Below are positions 16,372 through 23,515 of a stretch of DNA of 24,368 nucleotides, piece by piece. The stretch's first letter is position 1, and each line of letters opens with the position of its first letter. The position numbers were made by a program, and so were the translations under genes. The stretch is from Flavobacteriales bacterium UBA1958. Lineage in GTDB: Bacteria > Bacteroidota > Bacteroidia > Flavobacteriales_D > Sanyastnellaceae. The stretch lies in assembly GCA_002336675.1 (NCBI GenBank), contig DDEI01000067.1, positions 1 through 24,368 on the forward strand, in the 5' to 3' direction. The notes under the pieces are model-generated. The model saw only the letters and a list, made by a program, of their open reading frames with translations. It was not told where the DNA came from and did not search any database.

Positions 16372-17088
16372 CTAATCTACATAATCACCAAATTTCAGAA
16401 TACTGATAGATTCAGGATTACTGTGGTGAGAAGCCCTCTTCTCCTCTGGAGGCAGTTTCATAAAGTCACCGTAGAGCAACTCTAAAATAGCGGCAGTTTT
16501 AGCAGGAATATTAAACTCCTTAGATTCAAATTTAGCTAGAGAATAAGGCAAAAATGACGAAGTAGAAAAATAGGCATTCCTCTGAGAGTGTACATTATAG
16601 AAGTATAACTTGGAGGGCTTCTCTTTCAATATGAAAATATCTACGGCTACTCCTCTTTTTCCATCATAGCTAACGATAGAACTTCTGTCCATAACCTTAA
16701 AGAAACCCACATCCATTACTTTTAACTTTAAAGATTCAGGAAGTTGATGGCTTGCCTCTAGAAACCTATCGAAGTCTGCCTGAGTCATAAATATATCTAT
16801 ATCATCATCCCACGGGATAAACCCTTCATGCCTAATAGCTCCTAAAAGTGTCCCGTATGCCAAACAATACTGAAATTTATATTCCTCAGAAAGGGATGTG
16901 AGGCAGTCTAAAATTCTTACCCCAATGTGCTTTATTTTATCATCGTTAGAACCAAAAATTTCTCTTTTATCAGGCACGGACTGGTCTAAATTCTGAGATT
17001 TAGGTCTACGGTTAATAGCTTTTATTTTGGACTCATACTTTTTTTTATAACCAGATTTAGATAATGTTCTAAGGTATTTCTCGAGCAT
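16372..17088 (-). CDS. LicD-family phospho-transferase
   Basis: 238 residues with a canonical LicD signature: CLAYGTLLGAIRHEGF (75-90) and PWDDDIDIFM (92-101), in which D94-D96 and D98 are the expected metal/nucleotide-binding acids. A later GVAVDIFILKEKP block supplies the second conserved Asp region. The N-terminal 45 residues are basic and look unstructured. Known members attach phosphocholine to lipooligosaccharide or teichoic acid; many Bacteroidota glycan clusters contain LicD proteins of unknown substrate. No licA, licB or licC (choline kinase, permease, cytidylyltransferase) is present in the window. A 96-base gap leads to the second LicD-like gene and a 112-base gap separates it from the upstream nuclease gene. 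Confidence 0.87.
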   Translation of the reverse strand: MLEKYLRTLSKSGYKKKYESKIKAINRRPKSQNLDQSVPDKREIFGSNDDKIKHIGVRILDCLTSLSEEYKFQYCLAYGTLLGAIRHEGFIPWDDDIDIFMTQADFDRFLEASHQLPESLKLKVMDVGFFKVMDRSSIVSYDGKRGVAVDIFILKEKPSKLYFYNVHSQRNAYFSTSSFLPYSLAKFESKEFNIPAKTAAILELLYGDFMKLPPEEKRASHHSNPESISILKFGDYVD

Positions 17089-17200
17089 GAGTGAATAATT
17101 CTAAGAATAAATTTTCAGCAAATTAACACTAAGTTTCCTAAATCTACCGGCTTATAAAAAACAGAAGAGAAAGACTGCGCCTCGTATGGAAATAATCTGC

Positions 17201-19963
17201 TTAATCCTTTAGACAAAAATCACAATACTTGGACTCCTTATCATGCTGGAAATATTCTATTCCGTGCATCATTTCTTGGAATATGATATTGAATGATTCT
17301 TTTATCTCTTCACTAAAATCAGTAGTGATTTTTACCTCGGTATATTTCCTTCCTTCTCCTTGCCTCAAATTGATAAGCCCTTTTGAGATGTTTTTTAAAG
17401 AGACGTTACCTAAGGTAAATCCTTCACTTAAATACTCTGGAGATGCTTGAACCACGAGGAGACCATACACTAATAATTGCAACGCTTTACCCTTCTTACC
17501 TCCGGAGAAATCTAGCAACTCTCCTAGATTCAAATCTCCTTGTTCCACTTTTCCTGATTTATAATCTATTATGCGCAGTTCATTTCCCACGCAGTCTATT
17601 CTATCTATAAATCCAGACAGCGTTACGGGCGACCCATCCGGGGTTTGCAATCCTGGAATAGCCGCTTTATACTTCTGCTCTAAAGAGACTATGGTAATGA
17701 ATCGGCCTTGTTTTTCTAATCTCTTCACCTCAGAAAGCTCCCACTTTAAAAAATTCTGAAGCTTCTGCCGCATCACTAAATATTCCAACTTATTCTCTCC
17801 TCCAGACATCACTTCTGTAAGGTTCTGACTCTCCACTTCTGCATCCAACGCAGCCACAGAATTCTTAATAACACCATTTATCTCAGACACAGACAGCACA
17901 CTGCCCATTAGCGGCTTATAAAGCGCCTCCAACGTGTCATGTAAAATACTTCCCGTAATACTCGCATGTACCACTTCGTCTACCTTATCTGGCTCTTTCA
18001 GCCCTACTATATATTTATAGTAAAAGTCTGCTGGGCAACTGATAAATGTATTCATAGCAGATGCCGAAATCCCTCTGGCCAGCAGCGCTTTTATTTTCTC
18101 TCGGTGCTCTTCGGTCTTGGTGATTTTAGTTTCTCGTAAGTGCTCAGAACCCGTTTCAGATTGTGCCGTTTTATAGTTAATTACGGTTGGGGAATACTTA
18201 GGCAGTTCATGCTCTAGTTGCGTTAAAAACCTGCTTTTTTCATTGGCTACTAGCCCATCTTCGGTTTCTACATAAATGAAATCCACCTTTTTAGCGCGTT
18301 GCAATAGCCTATAGAAACTATACGCGAAAACCGCTTCTTTCTCTCTTTTGGTAGGCAGTCCATAAATGGCTTTTAGCTCGAATGGTATAAAAGAGGTTTC
18401 AGCAGAAATGGCGGGCATGAGTGCATCTGTAGCACCACAAAAAATCACATAATCGAAATCCAATGCTCTGGCCTCTAATAAGCCCATGATCTGGATTCCA
18501 CCGTAAGGTTCTCCTAAAAATGGTACTTTCTCATTGTTCACCAGCTGGTCTATAAAATAACTGAGGTTAGAAATAGTATTCAGCTCCTTCACTTCTGATA
18601 TTTTGGCCTGTAAGCGTTGCAAAAATTGATGTGAAATGGCTATCTGCTCTTTAATGAAACCAGAAAGATAATCGTACTTTCGATAGGCTACCTCTAAAAA
18701 CTCATTCAGCGTCTGCATCAGCTCGGCTGCTGAAGAAGATTCCATTATGCTGAGCAGAGCTTCTTCTTCGGAAAACAAATTTTTCACCTCTACTTCCGTG
18801 AGACCTATTCTGTTTTTCATCAACAATTCCCCCATGCGCACTGCATAAACAGAAGTTTTGAGAAAAAGACTAGAGATAAATGGATCATTAGAAAGGGATT
18901 CTAGAACAGAAACAGAGGCTTTTTCTGACTTGGCCATTTCTGTCTTAAGCTTAAATAGCTTGTGTATTCCTCTCCACACCATTCCATCCGTAAGCGGATA
19001 TCCCATGGTGATATTAGCCTCGTCTATTTTCTCAGGAAGTGAAGAAAGAAGAGGAACCAATAGTTTTTCATCTCCGAGCACGAGCGCAGTGTTCTCACTA
19101 TTAGTACTCACCAGTGAGGCTGCCACGCTGGTCATTCCTATAGTAGTATTGGCTTTGATGAAGTTGATTTCTTTCTCCACTTTGAAAGAATCCGAAAGCA
19201 CATGTTTCATATCGAAAAACTCTTCTTGTTTCCTCATGAAATAACCCGCTTCTTGAATTGGGTTATCATGGTAGTAACTATCCGAGTCAGAAATAAGCTC
19301 AGCAAGACCTTCAAGTTTTAAGAGTGTAATTAATCTTTTTTCTGAAGCGGAAATAGCGTTCAATCCTACGAAGTACATTTTCTTCCATTCGGTGGGCATA
19401 TTTCCCTTTTCTAGCTCCTCGATAGCTGCTCTTATGATAAGCCCAGAATAACCTGTTTTTTCTTTTTTAAGGACAGCATCAAAATCAGCCTTCAACCTGC
19501 CCAGATAGTCCCAGAATGCTATAAACTGAGTTTGGTCTTTGCTTAAAACGGCCTCATTAAAACTCCAATCTTCTATCTCCTTTATATCCCTTAAATCCGA
19601 GAAAACTCTTTGGCCATCCAACAGGTAATTCTCTATCTCATTAAAATCGGTGAGCGCTGTTCCACCCCATTTCAGAAAAGACTCCAAACTGTCATCAGGA
19701 TTGTTGTTTTGGTGTGTTTTATAAAGGATCAACGTAAGCTCTAGCCTATCTGAAGGGCTAATACTAGATAGACCCTCCACCAGTGCGCTAATACCTTTAC
19801 ACTCTGGAAGCCAGCTAACTTCACCCTTAATAAGGGTTTTTAAGTGGTTATAAATAAATCTGCCCGCCCTCTTACTGGGCACTACTATGAGCACTTTATC
19901 TAGCTCATTTTCATGTTTAGAATAAATCTGCTCAGCTACGGAATATAAAAATGAATCAGACAT
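17201..19963 (-). CDS. AddB-like PD-(D/E)XK nuclease with inactivated helicase region
   Basis: 920 residues. The N-terminal part (VLIVVPSKRAGRFIYNHL, about 24-41) sits where a helicase Walker A would be but lacks GxGKT, as in AddB; a helicase-like core extends to about residue 610, with DYVIFCGATDALMP resembling UvrD-family motif regions. The C-terminal third is a RecB-type nuclease: SASAMNTFISCPADFYYKY with C643, GSILHDTLEALY, GFIDRID (784-790) and IIDYKSGK with D800 and K802. Family AddB proteins bind a 4Fe-4S cluster through four Cys; here C643, C914 and C917 are visible, but the protein ends three residues later, so the usual last Cys is missing. Likely role: recombinational end-processing; an AddA partner is not in the window. 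It follows the TPR gene after 36 bases. Confidence 0.8.
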   Translation of the reverse strand: MSDSFLYSVAEQIYSKHENELDKVLIVVPSKRAGRFIYNHLKTLIKGEVSWLPECKGISALVEGLSSISPSDRLELTLILYKTHQNNNPDDSLESFLKWGGTALTDFNEIENYLLDGQRVFSDLRDIKEIEDWSFNEAVLSKDQTQFIAFWDYLGRLKADFDAVLKKEKTGYSGLIIRAAIEELEKGNMPTEWKKMYFVGLNAISASEKRLITLLKLEGLAELISDSDSYYHDNPIQEAGYFMRKQEEFFDMKHVLSDSFKVEKEINFIKANTTIGMTSVAASLVSTNSENTALVLGDEKLLVPLLSSLPEKIDEANITMGYPLTDGMVWRGIHKLFKLKTEMAKSEKASVSVLESLSNDPFISSLFLKTSVYAVRMGELLMKNRIGLTEVEVKNLFSEEEALLSIMESSSAAELMQTLNEFLEVAYRKYDYLSGFIKEQIAISHQFLQRLQAKISEVKELNTISNLSYFIDQLVNNEKVPFLGEPYGGIQIMGLLEARALDFDYVIFCGATDALMPAISAETSFIPFELKAIYGLPTKREKEAVFAYSFYRLLQRAKKVDFIYVETEDGLVANEKSRFLTQLEHELPKYSPTVINYKTAQSETGSEHLRETKITKTEEHREKIKALLARGISASAMNTFISCPADFYYKYIVGLKEPDKVDEVVHASITGSILHDTLEALYKPLMGSVLSVSEINGVIKNSVAALDAEVESQNLTEVMSGGENKLEYLVMRQKLQNFLKWELSEVKRLEKQGRFITIVSLEQKYKAAIPGLQTPDGSPVTLSGFIDRIDCVGNELRIIDYKSGKVEQGDLNLGELLDFSGGKKGKALQLLVYGLLVVQASPEYLSEGFTLGNVSLKNISKGLINLRQGEGRKYTEVKITTDFSEEIKESFNIIFQEMMHGIEYFQHDKESKYCDFCLKD

Positions 19964-19999
19964 AAAGGAGATAGTTGTTTAGCTTTTTTTTCGGTACTA

Positions 20000-20617
20000 T
20001 TATTTGGTTTTAAATCCGTTTTTCACGAAGCTTAAGAACTCCCTGAACACTCGTTTTTTAAGGAATACGTTCCCTATTTCTTGTGTCATAGAAGTTTCTT
20101 TTACTGCCTCCTTTACCTCATCTATTTTCTTCTGAATGTTCTGCGGTTTTTCTGTCTGAGAAGCTATTAATTCTTCTTCGGTTACTATGCCCGTTTCTTC
20201 TAACATTTTAGCCAGATCATCTGCCTTTTTAAAACTCTTTTTACTAGACTCCATGTAGCCTAGTTTCTCCTCCAGCAGCCCCAGGTTGTTAAAAGACACA
20301 GCATCATCTGGGTCTAACTCTGTAGCTCTAGTATAATCCTCTATAGCTCCTTTTACATCTCCCATAGCATCTCTCATATATGCCCTAGATGCATAACGAT
20401 AACTATATCCTGGGTCCAGCTCTACTGACTTATTCATGTCTTTGATCGCAGATTTAAGGTCTTTTAAATGATAAAAACACACCCCTCTCTGACTTACATA
20501 TACAGGATTGGTAGGTTCTGACTTCACTACTAAATTAAATAGTTTGAGCGCCTCATCATAAGACTGAGCTTTCATTAATTCTTCTGCTTTTATAAACTCT
20601 GGGCTAAAGGATTCCAT
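20000..20617 (-). CDS. Tetratricopeptide-repeat protein
   Basis: 205 residues with no signal peptide or membrane segment. At least three TPRs are clear: about 38-71 (NPVYVSQRGVCFYHLKDLKS, ELDPG), 72-105 (YRYASRAYMRDAMGDVKGA, ELDPDD) and 106-139 (SFNNLGLLEEKLGYMES), with a weaker repeat at 4-37. The C-terminal 60 residues are charged and lack repeats. TPRs mediate protein-protein binding; nothing shows the partner. It precedes the AddB-like gene by 36 bases on the same strand, suggesting co-transcription rather than proving a shared function. A 327-base spacer lies upstream. Confidence 0.8.
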   Translation of the reverse strand: MESFSPEFIKAEELMKAQSYDEALKLFNLVVKSEPTNPVYVSQRGVCFYHLKDLKSAIKDMNKSVELDPGYSYRYASRAYMRDAMGDVKGAIEDYTRATELDPDDAVSFNNLGLLEEKLGYMESSKKSFKKADDLAKMLEETGIVTEEELIASQTEKPQNIQKKIDEVKEAVKETSMTQEIGNVFLKKRVFREFLSFVKNGFKTK

Positions 20618-20685
20618 AGGTTAATTATTGAACTCCGAAGTTCTTTAATTTCCCTCTATTCTTTGTGCTGAATTTATAAATCTTT

Positions 20686-20715
20686 CCCACAAAAAGACAA
20701 GTCCTAAAAAGGACT
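20686..20715 (-). terminator. Short hairpin with T-rich flank
   Basis: On the minus strand AGTCCT and AGGACT form a perfect 6-bp stem (20715-20710 with 20705-20700) around TTTT, followed by TGTCTTTTTG. It could act as a second terminator downstream of the DUF4476 gene or mark the 3' end of a small RNA. Confidence 0.35.
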
Positions 20716-20893
20716 GAAGGGAATTCAATAAATTGACCCACTAGTTTGTCAATAAGAGAATCTAAATACTTGATATACTATTACAGATTGAGTTAGGAGA
20801 AAAGAGCATTTTAGCATTCTCTTGAAGCTATGCCTTAAGTTTTTTTTGTGCAATAAGATATGGGAGCTCTTCTCAGTTGTAGAAATGGATAAG

Positions 20894-20924
20894 AATAACC
20901 TCATCACAGAATGATGAAGTTATT
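20894..20924 (-). terminator. Terminator hairpin after the DUF4476 gene
   Basis: The minus-strand RNA pairs AAUAACUUCAUCA with UGAUGAGGUUAUU over 13 bp (one U-G wobble) around a 5-base loop, about 20 bases past the stop. The wobble forms only in the minus-strand RNA; the plus strand would have a C-A mismatch, so orientation fits DUF4476. The T tract after it (CTTATCC) is weak. Confidence 0.6.
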
Positions 20925-20944
20925 TAAATTTAATGTGTAGTTTA

Positions 20945-21910
20945 TTAATTCTGATCGTTGATATAATCATTCAGTTTCTCTTTATCTGAGCTAAAATCAA
21001 AAGCAGCGTTTACTTGGTAATAATCATCTAAATTGTAGCATCGCTTGTAGCCGTATTTCGCAAAGTCAAGCTTATTTTCGCTAAAACTAAATTCATCCAT
21101 AATTTGTTTGATCTGGTCTACCATCAAACATTTTTTAGAAGTTGCTTGTTTAGCGATAATCATTTTTCCTTCATCAAAATTTTCATCATCAATGGCAGCC
21201 ATAATACTTTTAATATCCTGAACAGGACTAACACACCCGCCCAAAGAGACCGGCTCTGCAGCTAAAGGAGCTTCATTTATGTTGGTGATTATTTCATTAA
21301 CATTCATATTGACGTCCATATTACCGTGAGTTTGGTTAGATGCGGCATCAATAATATTCATATCCATTCCGACATTTATGCCGTCTATATTCACGTTCAT
21401 ATTTACACTCTCTGCAGAGGTGTTGGCACCTGTTGGCATTTCTGTACTCACATTTAAACTGATATTCATCTGTGTATCTTCTATTACAGGTGGTTCTGGA
21501 ACATCAGCTGCTATAGACGAAACTTCTTCATAAGCGGATTCATGATAAGGAATCTCTGTATATTCAACAGGCGACTGACTGAGAGGAACTTGCCCGAAAA
21601 ACCTCAATTTAAACCCCTTTTTGGTCTCCGTTATTTTAATCGTATTAGCCATTCCCATAGGTTCGAAGTAAATGTTTTTATCGAGTGAAGGAATAGTTTC
21701 GTCAGCGTGAACTACTTTTAATCGGTATGACTGAAGCGCAAGGCCTGTGACTTTTACATTGGTCTGAGGTTCTATATTTTGCTTTACTCCGTTCAAGTAA
21801 GCGTAAAATGGATTTAAATCTTCACTGAAAATTATCAAGTGACTTTCTTGAGCACCTATCTCACACAACAGCGCCAAGGTCAAAATAGATAGCGTAAATA
21901 TTTTTTTCAT
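20945..21910 (-). CDS. Secreted DUF4476 protein with Asn/Met-rich linker
   Basis: 321 residues from the ATG at 21910, which starts a clean signal peptide (MKKIFTLSILTLALLCEIGAQ); an upstream in-frame start at 21946 would put charged residues in front of it. After the signal, about 22-125 form a beta-rich domain with FFGQVP-type strands. Residues about 147-212 are low-complexity with alternating Asn: MNISLNVS, NMNVNIDGINVGMDMNI and GNMDVNMNVNE. The C-terminal 90 residues (about 228-318) match DUF4476, a helical domain of unknown function common in Bacteroidota, here with SPVQDIKSIMAAIDDENFD and KQIMDEFSFSENKL. Cys at about 226, 261 and 291. Expected in the periplasm or outside. No function is known. 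A 13-bp terminator follows; upstream a loose TATTTTG element lies about 40 bases before the ATG. Confidence 0.82.
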   Translation of the reverse strand: MKKIFTLSILTLALLCEIGAQESHLIIFSEDLNPFYAYLNGVKQNIEPQTNVKVTGLALQSYRLKVVHADETIPSLDKNIYFEPMGMANTIKITETKKGFKLRFFGQVPLSQSPVEYTEIPYHESAYEEVSSIAADVPEPPVIEDTQMNISLNVSTEMPTGANTSAESVNMNVNIDGINVGMDMNIIDAASNQTHGNMDVNMNVNEIITNINEAPLAAEPVSLGGCVSPVQDIKSIMAAIDDENFDEGKMIIAKQATSKKCLMVDQIKQIMDEFSFSENKLDFAKYGYKRCYNLDDYYQVNAAFDFSSDKEKLNDYINDQN

Positions 21911-22039
21911 TGTTTTTTGTTTTTTCAAAGGTCTTCCCCTTTTCAAAATACTTGCCAGTTTGGGGACGAATCCATTTTTAGCTGTGCTAAATTACAATCT
22001 AGTAACACTTATATCTAATGTTTTTTTTAATTTCCCCCA

Positions 22040-22300
22040 ATGAATCCAAAAAAATTCCCAATTTTTCTTCAACTCACGGCCATGAAAACTTGGTGTAAAG
22101 TGATAAATGACCACTCATTTGTCGAAGTGAAAACATTAGGAGTCTATTTTTCTGTAACCGAATATTCAGATGACATCTTACCTATGCGGAATCACATTAT
22201 GGATTTGATAGAAGGGCAGGGGGTGGAAATAGTTTCTGAAGAAAAGTTTAATGCTTATTTAAAAAAACTCAAAAAAGAGAAAACGCTTCGGGAGTTTTAG
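22040..22300 (+). CDS. Small hypothetical protein
   Basis: 86 residues that I do not recognise. No signal peptide or membrane segment; the middle (VEVKTLGVYFSVTEY) looks like beta strands and the end is helical and lysine-rich (KFNAYLKKLKKEKTLREF). An internal ATG at 22082 would give 72 residues starting MKTWCKV, which is plausible because the first 14 residues are Pro/Lys-rich and less typical. The frame runs the full distance between two minus-strand genes, its stop shares bases with the stop of the glycosyltransferase at 22297 (TTAG gives TAG and, reversed, TAA), and codon choice looks like the neighbours. These make a real gene likelier than a chance frame. Confidence 0.55.
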   Translation: MNPKKFPIFLQLTAMKTWCKVINDHSFVEVKTLGVYFSVTEYSDDILPMRNHIMDLIEGQGVEIVSEEKFNAYLKKLKKEKTLREF

Positions 22301-23424
22301 TCTTTATAAATCTTCTTCAGCACCTTTTCTTCATTCTCCCAAGTCAAATATGACACGGCTTTTCTAGCATGGGCCTGCAACTGTTCTTTATCATAAGACT
22401 GGAAATAACGAGTGATTTCTTCTGCCATCTCTTTAGGGTTATGGCTGCTGAGTAGTGTTCCCACGTTATACTCGTTTACTATTTTTTTTACCTCGGGCAG
22501 GTCGGAAACTATACACGGAATTTCTGCATGTATAAAATCGAAGAGTTTATTTGGCAGACTAAAACGGTAGTTGACATTGGTGTCTTTATCTATACTTATA
22601 CCACCATCAGAGGCCGCGGTATAAAACTTAAGTTGCTCATAAGGCATCTTATCCTTAAAAATGACTTTCTCTTTTAGCCCCTCATTCAAAACGGTCTCTT
22701 TAAGCCGTGGCAGCACATCTCCAGAACCTATAATTAGTAATAAAAACCCATCCATATAGCTCATGGCTTCTACTAGTTCCTCGTTTCCTCTGTCTACATT
22801 TATTCCCGTTCCTTGAACTATGAGAATGGTTTTATCTGCAGGCAATCCAAGCGCAGCTCTAGACACTTTCGTGGTGTTTGGCTCCATTCCTTGGGGCTTT
22901 TCTTCAGGTATATTTCTCATGACATGCACCTGATTTCCGTATTTTTCTTTATACAGATTGGCTATACTTTCATTCACCGTAATCACCTGGCTCAAGGTGG
23001 GAAATATCCATTCTTCTATTCTTTCCCAGGTTCGCTTTGCAAAAGGGTTTTCTGCCAACTCAGGGACTTCTGTGAAATACTCATGGCTGTCATACACCAG
23101 TTCTTTTCCTCTTACTTTACCTCCTAGATAAGCTGCCAAAAGAGTATCCAAATCATTAGCATGGATGCTGTGGTATTTTCTAAAAAGAAGAAATAAAAAC
23201 AAACGAAGATTATACTCAGCATAGAAAATAGCTCCTTTAGTAAAAATTAATTTGAACCGAGTAGTCGGATAAGGTCTTTCTATAGGTCTGCTAGTAGACA
23301 ATCTTCTTCCTACCAAATGAGGCTCATAACCGAGTTTCATCAAGCTATGACAGACTTTTCTAACGCGCTGGTCGTGCGTTAAGTCGTTGGTAACCGTAAC
23401 TATGATTTTTTTCTTTCGGGTCAT
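22297..23424 (-). CDS. GT4-family glycosyltransferase
   Basis: 375-residue GT-B enzyme. The N-terminus (IIVTVTNDLTHDQRVRKVC, then GYEPHLVGRRL) is that of a Bacteroidota GT4 subgroup; the central VYDSHEYFTEVPEL and the donor-domain start ILIVQGTGINVDRGNEEL support the fold. The usual EX7E region reads NYRFSLPNKLFDFIHAEIP, as in this subgroup. Probably adds a sugar to a lipid-linked glycan or glycolipid. It is outside the main glycan block, divergent from murB (91-base gap) and convergent with the small ORF at 22040, with which it overlaps by 4 bases. Acceptor and donor unknown. Confidence 0.86.
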   Translation of the reverse strand: MTRKKKIIVTVTNDLTHDQRVRKVCHSLMKLGYEPHLVGRRLSTSRPIERPYPTTRFKLIFTKGAIFYAEYNLRLFLFLLFRKYHSIHANDLDTLLAAYLGGKVRGKELVYDSHEYFTEVPELAENPFAKRTWERIEEWIFPTLSQVITVNESIANLYKEKYGNQVHVMRNIPEEKPQGMEPNTTKVSRAALGLPADKTILIVQGTGINVDRGNEELVEAMSYMDGFLLLIIGSGDVLPRLKETVLNEGLKEKVIFKDKMPYEQLKFYTAASDGGISIDKDTNVNYRFSLPNKLFDFIHAEIPCIVSDLPEVKKIVNEYNVGTLLSSHNPKEMAEEITRYFQSYDKEQLQAHARKAVSYLTWENEEKVLKKIYKD

Positions 23425-23442
23425 TTCAGAACGCTAAGGTAT

Positions 23443-23458
23443 AAACAGTCGGCTGTTT
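23443..23458. repeat. Short inverted repeat between GT4 and murB genes
   Basis: AAACAG-TCGG-CTGTTT is a perfect 6-bp inverted repeat with a 4-base centre in the 91-base divergent spacer. It could be an operator or a leader hairpin for the GT4 gene; a chance occurrence in A/T-rich DNA cannot be excluded. Confidence 0.3.
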
Positions 23459-23501
23459 GAGATATTTAGAAGCGCAAAATAAGCTAACCCTGCTATGAGT
23501 T

Positions 23502-23509
23502 TACATTTG
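23502..23509 (+). promoter_or_regulatory. Bacteroidetes -7 element directly before murB
   Basis: TACATTTG is an exact TAnnTTTG match only 6 bases before the murB ATG (23516-23518). Transcription from it would start at about 23513, leaving almost no leader. No clear -33 element is seen at 19-21 bases upstream. Confidence 0.5.
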
Positions 23510-23515
23510 TAACAC

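Larger units (their letters stand above)
20618..20944. other. Intergenic region between TPR and DUF4476 genes
   Basis: 327 bases without a credible ORF. It contains a 13-bp hairpin immediately after the DUF4476 stop (20894-20924), a short 6-bp hairpin with a T-rich flank (20700-20715) and an A/T-rich stretch that should hold the TPR-gene promoter. I found no exact TAnnTTTG there; TTTATAAATT on the minus strand near 20665-20675 is only a loose match. The direct repeat GCATT-TTA-GCATT lies near 20807-20819. Confidence 0.55.

Noticed and set aside
12630..17088. The glycan block as a recently acquired island
   Set aside because: No integrase, IS element, tRNA or flanking repeat is seen, and base composition and codon use look like the surrounding genes by eye.
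17100..17203. Frameshift at the end of the AddB-like gene that would restore a longer C-terminus
   Set aside because: Reading past the stop in the alternative frames gives no Cys-containing extension resembling the expected Fe-S motif.
18858..19244. A 128-codon plus-strand frame inside the AddB-like gene
   Set aside because: Low-complexity Ser/Leu-rich translation with no motif, complementary to a well-supported long gene.
21911..21946. Twelve-residue extension of the DUF4476 protein from the Met codon at 21946
   Set aside because: It would add a run of basic residues before an already complete signal peptide that starts at 21910.
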